A stretch of 64,000 bases of DNA from Moraxella boevrei DSM 14165. GTDB taxonomy: Bacteria; Pseudomonadota; Gammaproteobacteria; Pseudomonadales; Moraxellaceae. The translations under genes were made by a program, and so were the position numbers. Below are positions 15,495-26,650 of this stretch, piece after piece (position 1 is the first letter of the stretch; the number at the start of each line of letters is the position of its first letter). The DNA is taken from the NCBI RefSeq assembly GCF_000379845.1, contig NZ_KB903770.1, positions 152,489-216,488 on the forward strand. The letters are read 5' to 3'. The notes under the pieces are model-generated. The model made no database searches and was not told the DNA's origin. It saw only the letters and a program-made list of their open reading frames with translations.

Positions 15495-17291
15495 ATGCAA
15501 TATACCGCACCACTTCGTGATATTAAATTTGTCATGCACGAGTTGCTTGACTTTGAAAATCATTACAAAACCATTCCTGCCTATGCTGAGGTGGACAAAG
15601 ACACGTTGGATAGCTTTGTCGAAGCTGGGGCAGATTTTGCTCAAAATGAACTTTCGCCATTAAATCGTTCTGGCGATGAAGAAGGTTGTACTTTTGACAA
15701 CGGCATTGTTACCACGCCAACAGGGTTTAAACAAGCCTACAAGCAATATTGCGAATTGGGCTTTACTTCTTTATGTGGCGATGTGGAACATGGCGGTCAG
15801 GGTATGCCAATTTCGCTAGGCTCTGTGATTAGCGAAATGATGGGTTCGGCAAACTGGTCGTTTTCTATGTACCCCGGTTTGTCCGAAGGGGCAATCCGCA
15901 CCATTGAACATCACGGCACACAGGAGCAAAAACAGTTATATTTAACCAAACTTATCACAGGTGAATGGTCAGGTACGATGTGTTTGACTGAAGCTCATGC
16001 AGGTTCGGATTTAGGCATTATCCGCAGTAAAGCTGAACCAAATGCGGACGGTTCTTATGCTATTTCTGGGCAAAAAATCTTTATTTCTGCTGGTGAACAC
16101 GACATGGCGGACAACATTGTTCACATCGTATTGGCTCGTTTACCAAATGCCCCACAAGGCACAAAAGGTATTTCATTATTTATCGTACCTAAATTCAGTG
16201 TAAATGTAGATGGTACAATGGGTGACCGCAATACAGTAACTTGTGGCTCGATTGAACACAAAATGGGTATTAAAGCATCAGCAACCGCTGTGTTAAACTT
16301 TGACAAGGCAAAAGGTTTTTTGATTGGCCCTGAAAATAAAGGTCTAAACTGTATGTTTACCTTTATGAATACTGCTCGTATCGGTACGGCAATTCAAGGT
16401 TTGACCGCATCTGAAGTCGCTTTCCAAGGTGGTTTAAACTATGCCAAAGAACGCCTTGCCATGCGTGCACTAAGCGGTGCGAAAGCCCCTGAACAAGTCG
16501 CCGACCCTATCATCGTGCATCCTGCGGTACGTAACATGGTACTAACCTGTAAAGCCTTTGCCGAAGGTGGTCGTGCCTTGGTGTATTATTTGTCGCAATT
16601 TGCAGACGTGGTTGCCAAAGGCGAAGACAAAGACCAAGTGGCATATGCCGACCAAATGTTGTCGCTATTAACACCGATTGCCAAGGCGTTTTTGACCGAA
16701 ACGGGTTACGAATCTGCTAACCACGGCGTGCAAGTTTACGGCGGACATGGCTTTATCCGTGAGTGGGGCATGGAGCAAAACGTGCGTGATACTCGTATTG
16801 CTTGCTTATATGAAGGTACAACCGAAATCCAATCGCTTGATTTATTGGGTCGTAAAGTCTTGGGTTCGCAAGGCAAAATGCTGGCGAACTTTACCAAGGT
16901 TATTCATCAATTCTGCCAAGAACACGCCGATAGTGACGAAATGGGACAATTTATCCGTCCATTGGCAAAACTCAACAAAGATTGGGGCGATTTAACCGCT
17001 CGTATCAGTATGCAAGCAGCTGCTAATCCTGATGCGGTTGGGGCGAATGCGGTAGATTATATGTATTTTAGTGGCTATGTGACTTTGGCGTATTTATGGG
17101 CAAAAATGGCGTTAGTCGCAGGGCAAGCTCTAGCCAACGGCACAAGTGAAGAAAAATTCTACACCGCTAAAATCAAAACTGCTCAATTCTATTTTGCTAA
17201 ACTGTTGCCACGCACACTGACGTATGTGAAACGCATTGACAGCGGACTTGAGCCGTACATGGCAATGGAAATTGATGAGTTTGTGTTTTAA
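15495..17291 (+). CDS. Acyl-CoA dehydrogenase, long DmdC-like class
   Basis: FAD-dependent acyl-CoA dehydrogenase of 598 residues, longer than the classic 380-residue form because of an extra C-terminal domain. An N-terminal helical region with CGDVEHGGQGMP precedes the FAD/substrate segment MCLTEAHAGSDLG and the C-terminal core with YGGHGFIREWGMEQ and the catalytic-Glu region YEGTTEIQSLDLLGRK. This architecture is shared with FadE-like and methylmercaptopropionyl-CoA (DmdC) enzymes, so the chain-length or substrate preference is uncertain. It probably serves fatty-acid oxidation. A ribosome site AAAAGGAAA precedes the ATG. Confidence 0.9.
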   Translation: MQYTAPLRDIKFVMHELLDFENHYKTIPAYAEVDKDTLDSFVEAGADFAQNELSPLNRSGDEEGCTFDNGIVTTPTGFKQAYKQYCELGFTSLCGDVEHGGQGMPISLGSVISEMMGSANWSFSMYPGLSEGAIRTIEHHGTQEQKQLYLTKLITGEWSGTMCLTEAHAGSDLGIIRSKAEPNADGSYAISGQKIFISAGEHDMADNIVHIVLARLPNAPQGTKGISLFIVPKFSVNVDGTMGDRNTVTCGSIEHKMGIKASATAVLNFDKAKGFLIGPENKGLNCMFTFMNTARIGTAIQGLTASEVAFQGGLNYAKERLAMRALSGAKAPEQVADPIIVHPAVRNMVLTCKAFAEGGRALVYYLSQFADVVAKGEDKDQVAYADQMLSLLTPIAKAFLTETGYESANHGVQVYGGHGFIREWGMEQNVRDTRIACLYEGTTEIQSLDLLGRKVLGSQGKMLANFTKVIHQFCQEHADSDEMGQFIRPLAKLNKDWGDLTARISMQAAANPDAVGANAVDYMYFSGYVTLAYLWAKMALVAGQALANGTSEEKFYTAKIKTAQFYFAKLLPRTLTYVKRIDSGLEPYMAMEIDEFVF

Positions 17292-17321
17292 TTTCACTTA
17301 TTGAAAATTAAAGAAAAATTT

Positions 17322-17354
17322 AAAAATCCGTTAATTGATTAGCGGATTTTTTTT
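17322..17354 (+). terminator. Terminator after the acyl-CoA dehydrogenase
   Basis: AAAAATCCGTTAAT pairs with ATTAGCGGATTTTT around a tiny loop, with a run of eight T at the end. It serves the plus-strand gene and possibly the convergent minus-strand gene. Confidence 0.8.
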
Positions 17355-17361
17355 GTATTAT

Positions 17362-17802
17362 TTATTTAACTTGTTTCGCCTTTTCAACTTCCCTTTTATC
17401 TAACACTTGGACAACAAATTGTTTATCTTGATAAAACACCACCACTTTTTGAGCATATGGCAAAAACAACTCAGTCAATATTCTATGTTCAATTGCTGTT
17501 AAGCCGTCCACAATGTCTTCTTTAACATTAGCCAAAATTATCGGTTTTCCCAAATACCATTTTTTGGGTAACTTAGCCAACATCTCTTTGACATTTAACA
17601 AGGCTTTTTCAAAATCCGCTACTAGCATGCGTGAGTTAGAAAACACAGGATTGGCAAGGTGTTCAAGCTCGCACTGCTTACCATCTGCATTTTGATAATA
17701 GATAACAAAACGATTTTCATAAATTGCTATTTCCACCAAAGAATTTTGCAAAAAATAAAACGTTTTTTCAATAATATGTTTACGTAGTTGATTGATTTTC
17801 AT
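17362..17802 (-). CDS. Protein of unknown function
   Basis: A 146-residue soluble protein, basic at both ends, with no signal peptide or membrane helix. The middle to C-terminal part (KPIILANVKEDIVDGLTAIE, then LPYAQKVVVFYQD) is loosely reminiscent of the MreB/actin-fold region where a 'VP...T..ER' segment precedes 'GA..V.LI', but the resemblance is weak and no nucleotide-binding motif is seen. It lies between the dehydrogenase terminator and the K+ channel as a single minus-strand gene. The function is unknown. Confidence 0.55.
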   Translation of the reverse strand: MKINQLRKHIIEKTFYFLQNSLVEIAIYENRFVIYYQNADGKQCELEHLANPVFSNSRMLVADFEKALLNVKEMLAKLPKKWYLGKPIILANVKEDIVDGLTAIEHRILTELFLPYAQKVVVFYQDKQFVVQVLDKREVEKAKQVK

Positions 17803-17902
17803 TGTTTTTTTATTAAAAAATTAGCAATTCATTTTTAAAATATTGGTGAATATTTGAAGTTTTATCATAATAACTTTTTATTTTTTCTAAATTAATTTAA
17901 GA

Positions 17903-18976
17903 TTAGTTTAAACGATTGATATCATCAATATCTGTCATTTTGTGACTATTGGCATCATTATTAGTGGTTGATTTCATCTCGGTTTGCAGTCTATTTTCAT
18001 GATGATCATGTAAATGACAACCACAATTTGGGCAAAAATTGAGTGAATAATGTATATTTTTTTGATTAATTTTTAACTCTTGCTTAATTTCTTCTACCAC
18101 ACGGATAGCTTGTTCTTGTGATAAATTCAGGTCACGGCGTAGACGTTCAATCGCTTCAGATTCTTCATGCACGTCCAAATTTTTATCCATAATACTTTGC
18201 CGAAGCAAATCTTCCGTACTTTTTCGCCGATGTTCAAGCTCGGTTGCCAAACCTGATGCCAAAATACCTGCAGGCAATGCTGCTAAACCCACACCCAAAA
18301 TCGTAATCATCGCACCTAAGAATTTACCAATCATGGTGACAGGTGTTACATCGCCATACCCCACAGTCGTCAGCGTAACCACCGCCCACCACATGGCTTT
18401 TGGAATGGACTCAAATTCGTCAGGTTGTGCTTTATTTTCTACCGCATAGATACCACTTGCTGACAAAATAATCAAAATCAATAAGATAAAAATCACCGCT
18501 TTAAACGACTCTTTTTCACGTTTTATCACATTTAACAAAATGCGTAACGCTAAAAAATAACGAGTAAGTTTAAATAATCTTAACAAACGTAACACGATTA
18601 ACAAGCGTAAATTCATCGGCACGAAAAAATTGAGATACGCAGGAAAAATTGCAATAAAATCAATTACTGAACCTGTGCTAAACAGCCACGCTTTACGGTT
18701 TTCCCAAGCAGATTTGCTATCGTCAACTTCGGCAATAACCCAAAATCGCACAAAATATTCAAGGCTAAAAATTGCTAAGGAAAATTTTTCAAAAAAATCA
18801 AAATGACCTTGATAACGCAAATACCATTCGTTGATTGATGATAAAATCACCGCCAACACATTGAGCAAAATTAAAAAAATTAAAAAATACTCGGTATAAC
18901 GACTGATAGGGCTATCGTAATCGTCATTTTGTAAAATATGATAGATTTTTTTGCGAATATGAGCGATGGTTGGCAT
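17903..18976 (-). CDS. Voltage-gated-type potassium channel
   Basis: Six-helix cation channel in the inner membrane (ion-transporter family), 357 residues from the ATG at 18976. A GTG at 19057 would extend it into the preceding gene and is less likely. Visible: S1-S3, an Arg/Lys-rich S4 (LRLLIVLRLLRLFKLTRYF), the pore helix and the K+ selectivity filter TVGYGD at residues 204-209. The cytoplasmic tail has a charged coiled-coil-like stretch and ends in a Cys/His cluster (FCPNCGCHLHDHH) like a small zinc ribbon. It starts 17 bp after the FolK-like gene, so the two are probably co-transcribed. Confidence 0.9.
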   Translation of the reverse strand: MPTIAHIRKKIYHILQNDDYDSPISRYTEYFLIFLILLNVLAVILSSINEWYLRYQGHFDFFEKFSLAIFSLEYFVRFWVIAEVDDSKSAWENRKAWLFSTGSVIDFIAIFPAYLNFFVPMNLRLLIVLRLLRLFKLTRYFLALRILLNVIKREKESFKAVIFILLILIILSASGIYAVENKAQPDEFESIPKAMWWAVVTLTTVGYGDVTPVTMIGKFLGAMITILGVGLAALPAGILASGLATELEHRRKSTEDLLRQSIMDKNLDVHEESEAIERLRRDLNLSQEQAIRVVEEIKQELKINQKNIHYSLNFCPNCGCHLHDHHENRLQTEMKSTTNNDANSHKMTDIDDINRLN

Positions 18977-18993
18977 AGGTATTGTGTGACTGG

Positions 18994-19506
18994 TTAAACC
19001 AAGTTTGGCAAAGTTTGTGAGATGGGTTGCGATAATGTCTGGAGAATTTTTTGGCACAAATTATCATAACAGATTTTATCGTAATCTGCTAATGGCAGAC
19101 GTCTATCAATGCCATACCAATTATTTTCTAACTTGATAAAGGTTTGATTTTTCTCATCTTTTTGTGTATTAAGTACATTTTGGGTTTTAACCGCAATAAT
19201 GTCAATATCTAGGCTAACCAAGGGCTTGGTAAAATTTTGGCGGTCGTGTTGCTGTTCTAACTGTTTGCTTAAGCTCAATAAATCTTGATAAAAGACTGGC
19301 AAGGCAAAATTTAGCCATAGCATTTGATTATGATAAGTATTATTATGCATATCTACAGCAATACTTTGATAAATATCACTAACACATACCTCACCAAGCG
19401 TCACAAAATAGTGGCTGACATAGTACAGATAGCGATTATCGACATTGGTCGCCAGTGAAAAAAGGACCTGCTCTACGCTAAAATCAGCTACGGTGGGCTT
19501 TGACAT
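18994..19506 (-). CDS. Diverged FolK-like (HPPK family) protein
   Basis: A 170-residue protein that reads as a distant hydroxymethyldihydropterin pyrophosphokinase. The layout fits: an initial SLATNVDNR in place of the usual GSN, then LGEVCVSDIYQS, a central LLSLSKQLEQQHDRQ, and SLDIDII matching the metal-binding DxD. The arginine that normally stands just before DxD (PRxLDLD in FolK) is replaced (KPLVSLDID). Folate synthesis by this protein is therefore doubtful; it may be a paralogue with another role. It lies between gyrA (terminator) and the K+ channel on the same strand. Confidence 0.5.
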   Translation of the reverse strand: MSKPTVADFSVEQVLFSLATNVDNRYLYYVSHYFVTLGEVCVSDIYQSIAVDMHNNTYHNQMLWLNFALPVFYQDLLSLSKQLEQQHDRQNFTKPLVSLDIDIIAVKTQNVLNTQKDEKNQTFIKLENNWYGIDRRLPLADYDKICYDNLCQKILQTLSQPISQTLPNLV

Positions 19507-19526
19507 ACTAAGAACCTATAAATTTT

Positions 19527-19558
19527 AAAAAACCCAATGGTAAAATTGGGTTTTTTAG
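19527..19558. terminator. Terminator between gyrA and the FolK-like gene
   Basis: AAAAAACCCAAT (19527-19538) and ATTGGGTTTTTT (19545-19556) form a perfect 12-bp stem with a 6-base loop. On the minus strand it ends gyrA transcription, as a T-rich tract follows there too. Confidence 0.8.
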
Positions 19559-19570
19559 CAAAACGAATGA

Positions 19571-22279
19571 TTATTCTTCCAATAAACCGTCTTCTTGTAA
19601 GGCTTCGGTCAGTTCCATGGTTTGCGTCTCGTCATTTTCGCTAAAATCATCATCTTCCTGTACCGCTTCGGCTGAGACGATACCAACTAAGGTTTCATTT
19701 TCACCCAAACGGATAAGCTTCACGCCTTGAGCGGTACGTCCTGCAGTCGCAACTTCGGACGCGCGTGTTCGTACCAACGTGCCTGTATTTGAAATTAATA
19801 ACAAATCTTTTGTTTCATCAATTTCAATGGCACTGACCAACTCACCATTACGCTCACTAGTGCGAATGGCAATCATGCCTTGTGAGCCACGTTTACGCAG
19901 GGTAAAATGTTTAACAAGGGTACGTTTGCCATAGCCGTTAGCACAGGCACATAGCACTTCACCGTCTTCAGGGGCAACCACTAGCGACACCACACGACTA
20001 ACAACATTACTCTCTTCTTCATCATCATTTTCTTCAATGATTTCTTCATCATCGCTAACATTGGCAAGCAGCGAAACCCGCATACCACGCACGCCACGAG
20101 CGGTACGCCCCATCACTCGCACATCATTTTCTGAAAAACGAATAGCTTTACCTGCATTGCTAAACAGCATGATTTGTTGGTTACCGTCTGTCAAATCCAC
20201 CCCAATCAGGCTGTCACCATCGTGCATTTCAAGGGCTTTTTTACCGATAGATAATACATTGGCAAACTCTTTTAATGCCACACGTTTAACCGTTCCGCCT
20301 GCAGTTGCCATAAAGACATAGTGATTTTCAGGGAAATCTTTTAATGCCAAAATCGCCGAAATCGTCTCATTTTCTGCCAACGGCAATAGATTTACCATAG
20401 GGCGACCTTTGGAACCACGAGATGCCACAGGCACTTCATAGGCTTTTAGCCGATATACTTTGCCAATATTGGTAAAGCACAATACAGTGGCATGGTTAGA
20501 AGTTACCACCAAATGTTGCACCACGTCATCTTCTTTCATACTGGTTGCTGATTTACCACGTCCGCCACGTTTTTGGGCTTGATAATCGGACAAAGGTTGG
20601 GTTTTGGCATAGCCAGTTTGTGAAATAGTCAAAACAATTTGCTCTTCAGGAATTAGGTCTTCTCGGGTAAAATCGGCTCGGCTATCCACGATTTCGGTTT
20701 TACGAACATCGCCAAAGTTGGTTAAAATCTCATTTAACTCATTTTTAATCACTTGCATAAGCTTGTCAAAATTTGCCAAAATACTTTGTAATTCGGCAAT
20801 TTGGGCCAAAATTTGTTTAAATTCCGCTTGGATTTTGTCTTGTTCCAAGCCTGTCAAACGGTGCAACTGCATATCTAAAATCGCATTGACTTGGTCAGGC
20901 GATAGGCGATAATGCTGATTGTTATCAATCAAGCCAAACGGTGCGTTCAAATCTTCGCCTTCGATAAATTCTGGACGAATTGAGCCACTGCCAGCCGATT
21001 CCAACATGGCAATCACACCACCAGATTGCCAAACATTTACCAATAAATTATCACGGGCTTGTTGGCGGTTGGCAGATTGTTTAATGGTTTCAATGATATT
21101 GTCAATATTGGCTAAAGCAATGGTTAGACCTTCTAATAGATGTCCACGAGCCAACGCTTTTTTTAGCTCAAAAATAGTACGGCGAGTAACCACTTCTTGA
21201 CGATGTCGCACAAAGGCAGAAATCAAATCTCGCAAGGTCATAAGCTTAGGCTGTCCATTATCTAGGGCAACCATATTAATACTAAAACTGGATTCTAATG
21301 GTGTTTGTAAAAATAAATTGTTTACCAAGACTTCAGCATTTTCACCACGTTTTAAGTCAATGGCAATTCGCATACCATCTTTGTCAGATTCGTCACGGAT
21401 TTCGCTAATGCCGTCTAATTTTTTATCACGCACCAATTCGGCGATTTTTTCAATGAGCTTGGCTTTATTCACTTGATAGGGAATTTCGGTAAAGACAATG
21501 CGTTCACGGTCTTTATTTGCACCACTTTCTGCCATTTTTTCAATGTGATAACGCCCACGCAAATGCAAGCGACCTTTACCAGTGCGATACGCATCTACAA
21601 TACCACTGCGACCATAAATAATGCCACCTGTCGGAAAGTCAGGACCTGTGATATATGCCATTAAGCCTTCACCTGTGATGTGTGGATTGTCGGCATAGGC
21701 AATACAGGCGTTGATAACTTCGGTTAAATTATGAGGTGCCATATTGGTCGCCATACCGACGGCAATCCCTGTTGCACCATTTACCAACAAATTTGGAATA
21801 CGAGCAGGTAACACAGAGGGCATTTGCTCTGAACCGTCATAGTTGGCTTCCCAGTCAATCGTGTCTTTGTCAAGGTCGGCAAGCATTTGATGGGTGAGTT
21901 TTTGCATACGCACCTCGGTGTAACGCATGGCAGCTGGCGGGTCGTCATCAACCGAGCCAAAATTTCCCTGACCATCAACGAGCATATACCGCATACTAAA
22001 CGGCTGTGCCAAACGCACAATCGCATCATAGACGGCGGTATCACCATGTGGGTGATATTTACCAATAACATCACCGACCACACGGGCAGATTTTTTATAA
22101 GGTTTGTTATAATCATTAGAAAGTTCGTGCATCGCATACAGTACACGGCGATGAACAGGCTTTAGCCCATCTCGTACGTCTGGCAAGGCACGAGAAACAA
22201 TCACACTCATGGCGTAATCTAGGTAGGATTGTTTGAGTTCATCAACAATGCCAATGGGGCTAATTGAATCGGTCGTCAT
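19571..22279 (-). CDS. gyrA: DNA gyrase subunit A
   Basis: Breakage-reunion subunit of gyrase, which supercoils DNA with GyrB. The 902 residues cover the N-terminal nuclease domain with the catalytic Tyr at 120 (AAMRYTE), the coiled coil, and the C-terminal beta-pinwheel with a GyrA box (QKRGGRG). In the quinolone region the residues matching E. coli S83 and D87 are T81 and D85; Thr is the natural state in several gammaproteobacteria, so this is not evidence of resistance. Two odd points: the DNA-gate loop reads [10 protein letters not shown] where E. coli has SIDGDSAAAM, and an acidic insertion of about 20 residues ([14 protein letters not shown]) interrupts a C-terminal blade near residue 742. 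The extreme C terminus is also acidic. Confidence 0.97.
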   Translation of the reverse strand: MTTDSISPIGIVDELKQSYLDYAMSVIVSRALPDVRDGLKPVHRRVLYAMHELSNDYNKPYKKSARVVGDVIGKYHPHGDTAVYDAIVRLAQPFSMRYMLVDGQGNFGSVDDDPPAAMRYTEVRMQKLTHQMLADLDKDTIDWEANYDGSEQMPSVLPARIPNLLVNGATGIAVGMATNMAPHNLTEVINACIAYADNPHITGEGLMAYITGPDFPTGGIIYGRSGIVDAYRTGKGRLHLRGRYHIEKMAESGANKDRERIVFTEIPYQVNKAKLIEKIAELVRDKKLDGISEIRDESDKDGMRIAIDLKRGENAEVLVNNLFLQTPLESSFSINMVALDNGQPKLMTLRDLISAFVRHRQEVVTRRTIFELKKALARGHLLEGLTIALANIDNIIETIKQSANRQQARDNLLVNVWQSGGVIAMLESAGSGSIRPEFIEGEDLNAPFGLIDNNQHYRLSPDQVNAILDMQLHRLTGLEQDKIQAEFKQILAQIAELQSILANFDKLMQVIKNELNEILTNFGDVRKTEIVDSRADFTREDLIPEEQIVLTISQTGYAKTQPLSDYQAQKRGGRGKSATSMKEDDVVQHLVVTSNHATVLCFTNIGKVYRLKAYEVPVASRGSKGRPMVNLLPLAENETISAILALKDFPENHYVFMATAGGTVKRVALKEFANVLSIGKKALEMHDGDSLIGVDLTDGNQQIMLFSNAGKAIRFSENDVRVMGRTARGVRGMRVSLLANVSDDEEIIEENDDEEESNVVSRVVSLVVAPEDGEVLCACANGYGKRTLVKHFTLRKRGSQGMIAIRTSERNGELVSAIEIDETKDLLLISNTGTLVRTRASEVATAGRTAQGVKLIRLGENETLVGIVSAEAVQEDDDFSENDETQTMELTEALQEDGLLEE

Positions 22280-22410
22280 GGGTGTTCCTTAAAATACGGT
22301 TAACAAATTCGCCAAAATTTTGTTCGTTAATTTTTAACAAGCACAGCGAATATCACAAAGGCAACATTATAACACAATTTACACTTTTTTTGCTTGATTT
22401 TGCTTAAAAA

Positions 22411-23079
22411 TTAGCGAAAACCATTATCGAACCGAGTCAAATAACCGTCAGGTTTTTGCATGGTTAATTGCCAACAAGTCTCCTCCCTTGCCAAATATTT
22501 CACTTCAAAATGTGTGCGTTCGCTATCGCTTGGCACGGTGGTTTTTTGCGTGGGTAATTGCCAAATATCTACCGCTTTTTGTAAGGCTTCATCTGCATAA
22601 TCAGCGATATTGGTCGCCAAAATCAGCTCTCCGCCCACTTTTAACCGAGACAATAAAAACTCAAAAAACGGCATATTTAGCCAACGTTGATTGGCATTAT
22701 GTGGTTCTGGATTGGGGTATAAAATAAAAATTTTGCTTAGGCTATTTTTTGGTATACCATGCACCACCCACGCCACCGCATCGGCATGAATGATGTGTAA
22801 ATTGGGTAAATTTGCCAGCGTTGCGGATTTTTGCATAGCGGTAAATTTTTCTTGCGTGCGTTCAATCGCAATCAGCTGAGCGTCAGGATTTTGCGTGGCG
22901 AACTGCATAGCATGCTTGCCCTTGCCTGCCCCAATTTCCAAACAAATATTGTCTTTTTGCCAAAAATCTGCTGATAAAGGCTGAAAATCTCTGGGGTGAC
23001 GGATTTTATCGGCTTGAAAATAGCGTTCGGCACGGTGTGAAAGGTGGGATAAAGATTGGTTTAACAGGTTTTGGCTCAT
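22411..23079 (-). CDS. TrmB-like SAM methyltransferase
   Basis: Class I methyltransferase of the TrmB (tRNA m7G46) family, 222 residues. The SAM loop LEIGAGKGKH (about residues 47-56), the acidic IAIERTQEK and the C-terminal THFEVKY segment match TrmB. The family's usual FPDPWHK signature is replaced by YPNPEPHNANQRW, which loses the HKKRH basic patch. It is therefore a TrmB-family paralogue rather than an assured m7G46 enzyme; a canonical trmB may exist elsewhere. The gene stands between gyrA and yacG on the minus strand. Confidence 0.7.
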   Translation of the reverse strand: MSQNLLNQSLSHLSHRAERYFQADKIRHPRDFQPLSADFWQKDNICLEIGAGKGKHAMQFATQNPDAQLIAIERTQEKFTAMQKSATLANLPNLHIIHADAVAWVVHGIPKNSLSKIFILYPNPEPHNANQRWLNMPFFEFLLSRLKVGGELILATNIADYADEALQKAVDIWQLPTQKTTVPSDSERTHFEVKYLAREETCWQLTMQKPDGYLTRFDNGFR

Positions 23080-23178
23080 AAAAACTCTTTTTCATCTTGG
23101 CAAAAAATGCTATAATTTTGGCAAATTTTAACAACTAATCACCACAATCTCAAGTCATTCGACCCACACTGCAATATT

Positions 23179-23427
23179 ATGGCTAATTCAGAAAACTTTA
23201 CACAAAACCTTTCAGAAAACCCAAGCAACCTCAATGAAAATCAGCCAATTCAACCGCTTAAATCCTACCCTTGCCCACAATGCAAAAAGTTAACCGCTTG
23301 GCAAGGTAATGAATTTAAGCCGTTTTGTAGTGAACGCTGTCGCTTGATAGATTTTGGGGCGTGGGCAAATGAAGATTATAAAATCCCAACCCAAGAAATC
23401 GATTTTTCACAGCAGTTTGAACACTAA
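23179..23427 (+). CDS. yacG: DNA gyrase inhibitor YacG
   Basis: Small zinc protein that binds GyrB and inhibits gyrase in E. coli. It has 82 residues. Four zinc ligands are seen at C32, C35, C50 and C54 (CPQC and CSERC), followed by the family signature RLIDFGAWANEDYKIP. The first 28 residues are a polar, Asn-rich extension that is not usual. It lies near gyrA but on the opposite strand. A TATAAT at 23111-23116 is a possible -10 box. Confidence 0.92.
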   Translation: MANSENFTQNLSENPSNLNENQPIQPLKSYPCPQCKKLTAWQGNEFKPFCSERCRLIDFGAWANEDYKIPTQEIDFSQQFEH

Positions 23428-23530
23428 AAAATGATTAAATCATCTGATGATTTGCTAAAAAATTATCGCTTATCGTAGAATTTTTGGTTATAATCTGTGG
23501 TTAAATTTCACTTATTTTAAGGGAATTCTG

Positions 23531-24541
23531 ATGCCTTACAATCTTAACAACCGCCATTTATTAAGCCTTGTCAATCATACTGAGCGAGATTTACACTTTT
23601 TATTGGACTTATCTCGTGATTTAAAACGTGCCAAATACGCAGGCACTGAACAGCAACATTTAAAAGGCAAAAATATTGCGTTAATTTTTGAAAAAACTTC
23701 TACCCGTACACGTTGTGCCTTTGAAGTCGCCGCTTACGACCAAGGGGCAAACGTTACCTATATTGACCCAAATTCTTCACAAATCGGTCATAAAGAAACC
23801 ATGAAAGATACCGCTCGTGTGCTAGGGCGTATGTATGATGCCATTGAATATCGTGGTTTTAAACAAAGCGTGGTGGAAGAATTGGCAGAATACGCTGGTG
23901 TGCCTGTGTTTAACGGCTTGACCGATGAATACCACCCAACGCAAATGCTCGCAGACGTTTTGACCATGCGTGAACACAGCGACAAGCCATTGCACGAAAT
24001 CAGCTATGTTTATGTTGGCGATGCTCGCAACAACATGGGTAATTCGTTGTTATTGGTCGGTGCAAAATTAGGTATGGACGTGCGTATCTGTGCCCCAAAA
24101 GATTTGCAACCCCACGAAGCATTGATAACAATATGTGAAGAGTTTGCAACATTAAGCGGTGCAAAAATCACCATTACCGAAGACGTACAACAAGCGGTAA
24201 AAGGCGTGGACTTTATCCATACCGATGTTTGGGTGTCTATGGGCGAGCCAATTGAAGCGTGGGGCGAGCGTATCAACCTACTTATGCCTTATCAAGTCAA
24301 TATGGATTTAATCAAGGCATCTGGCAATCCACGTGTGAAATTTATGCACTGCTTGCCAGCGTTTCACAATACTGAAACAAAAATCGGACAGCAAATTGCT
24401 GAACAGTATCCACAGCTTACAAACGGCATTGAAGTTACCGAAGAAGTGTTTGAATCCCCCTACAACATCGCCTTTGAACAAGCAGAAAACCGTATGCATA
24501 CTATCAAAGCGGTGATGGTCAGCTCATTAGGTGGTCTGTAA
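23531..24541 (+). CDS. argF: Ornithine carbamoyltransferase
   Basis: Makes citrulline from ornithine and carbamoyl phosphate in arginine synthesis. The 336 residues match the anabolic enzyme. Carbamoyl-phosphate site STRTR is at 57-61, HPTQMLAD follows near residue 136, and the catalytic Cys is C274 in [15 protein letters not shown] at 23489-23494 may be its -10 box, and GGGAATT precedes the ATG. No arcA or arcC gene lies beside it, which supports a biosynthetic rather than catabolic role. Confidence 0.95.
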   Translation: MPYNLNNRHLLSLVNHTERDLHFLLDLSRDLKRAKYAGTEQQHLKGKNIALIFEKTSTRTRCAFEVAAYDQGANVTYIDPNSSQIGHKETMKDTARVLGRMYDAIEYRGFKQSVVEELAEYAGVPVFNGLTDEYHPTQMLADVLTMREHSDKPLHEISYVYVGDARNNMGNSLLLVGAKLGMDVRICAPKDLQPHEALITICEEFATLSGAKITITEDVQQAVKGVDFIHTDVWVSMGEPIEAWGERINLLMPYQVNMDLIKASGNPRVKFMHCLPAFHNTETKIGQQIAEQYPQLTNGIEVTEEVFESPYNIAFEQAENRMHTIKAVMVSSLGGL

Positions 24542-24563
24542 TTTGACTTAATGATTAAATTAA

Positions 24564-25760
<1,197 letters not shown>

Positions 25761-25906
25761 ATAAATTTATATGATAATGAAGCTATGTTAAATCATTTTA
25801 TTGCCATTTATCCGTCATATTTTTCATATTCACTTAGCATTATCCTTATTGTGAAAATGCTAAAAAACCGCTACAATAACCCACCTTTTAGCAAAAAACA
25901 ACACCG

Positions 25907-26650
25907 ATGACAAGCTTGCCATTTACCCCACATATTTTGATTATTGAAGATGACCCAGCCATTGCCAGTACCCTACAATTTGCGTTAGAACGTGAAAATT
26001 GGCAAACCACGTGGCTAGATACCGTCAACCAAGTCAAGCCATTTTTGCAAACAACCGAACAATTATCGGTTATTATTATGGACGTGGGCTTGCCTGACGG
26101 CGATGGTTTTTCGTTGTGCCAACAAATCCGTTTTGGCGACTGCCACCAACACATACCGATTTTATTTTTGACCGCAAGAGATGACGAATTAGACAAAATT
26201 ATCGGCTTGGAAATGGGGGCGGACGACTATATCACCAAGCCGTTTAGCCCACGAGAAATCATCGCACGCGTTAAAGCTATGCTCCGCCGTGAGCAAATGC
26301 ACCAAGCAAGCCACCAGTTAGAGACAGCTACTAATTTGGGCAAAGATTTTCACAAAACCTTAAATTCAGGCGAATGGCAATACCTAGATGACGTGTGTCA
26401 TTTAACTTGGCAAAACCAAGTGCTAAATTTAAGTAAAACTGAATTATCAATTATGCTAACCTTATTAAATAATCCAAGCCGAATTTTGAGCCGTGAGCAA
26501 ATTTTGGCAACTATCAGCGATTTTCCTGAACACCGTTTAGCACGCACCATTGACAGCCATGTCAAAACTTTACGCCAAAAACTTGCCGAAATACAGCCTG
26601 ATTGTGAAGTAATTATCACGCATCGTGGACTCGGTTATAGTTTGTCATGA
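25907..26650 (+). CDS. CreB-like OmpR-family response regulator, no kinase beside it
   Basis: Two-component response regulator of 247 residues. The receiver has the acidic pocket E14-D15-D16, phospho-acceptor D59 in MDVGLPDG, Thr in LFLTAR and Lys in TKPFSPRE. The C-terminal winged helix is OmpR-type, ending in ITHRGLGYSLS. GLPDGDGFSLCQQI and LGLEMGADDYITKPFSPRE resemble CreB. CreB is normally followed by the kinase gene creC, but here only a 29-codon frame (26647-26736) overlaps the stop, then ggt follows. The kinase must lie elsewhere or be lost. Confidence 0.88.
   Translation: MTSLPFTPHILIIEDDPAIASTLQFALERENWQTTWLDTVNQVKPFLQTTEQLSVIIMDVGLPDGDGFSLCQQIRFGDCHQHIPILFLTARDDELDKIIGLEMGADDYITKPFSPREIIARVKAMLRREQMHQASHQLETATNLGKDFHKTLNSGEWQYLDDVCHLTWQNQVLNLSKTELSIMLTLLNNPSRILSREQILATISDFPEHRLARTIDSHVKTLRQKLAEIQPDCEVIITHRGLGYSLS

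Noticed and set aside
21990..22060. Quinolone-resistance mutation in gyrA (T81 in place of Ser)
   Set aside because: Thr at this position is the natural residue in several related species, and D85 is unchanged, so no resistance can be inferred.
25785..25910. 41-codon frame overlapping the response-regulator start
   Set aside because: It overlaps the regulator ATG in ATGA fashion but lacks a ribosome site and has no recognisable feature apart from one hydrophobic stretch; most likely leader sequence.
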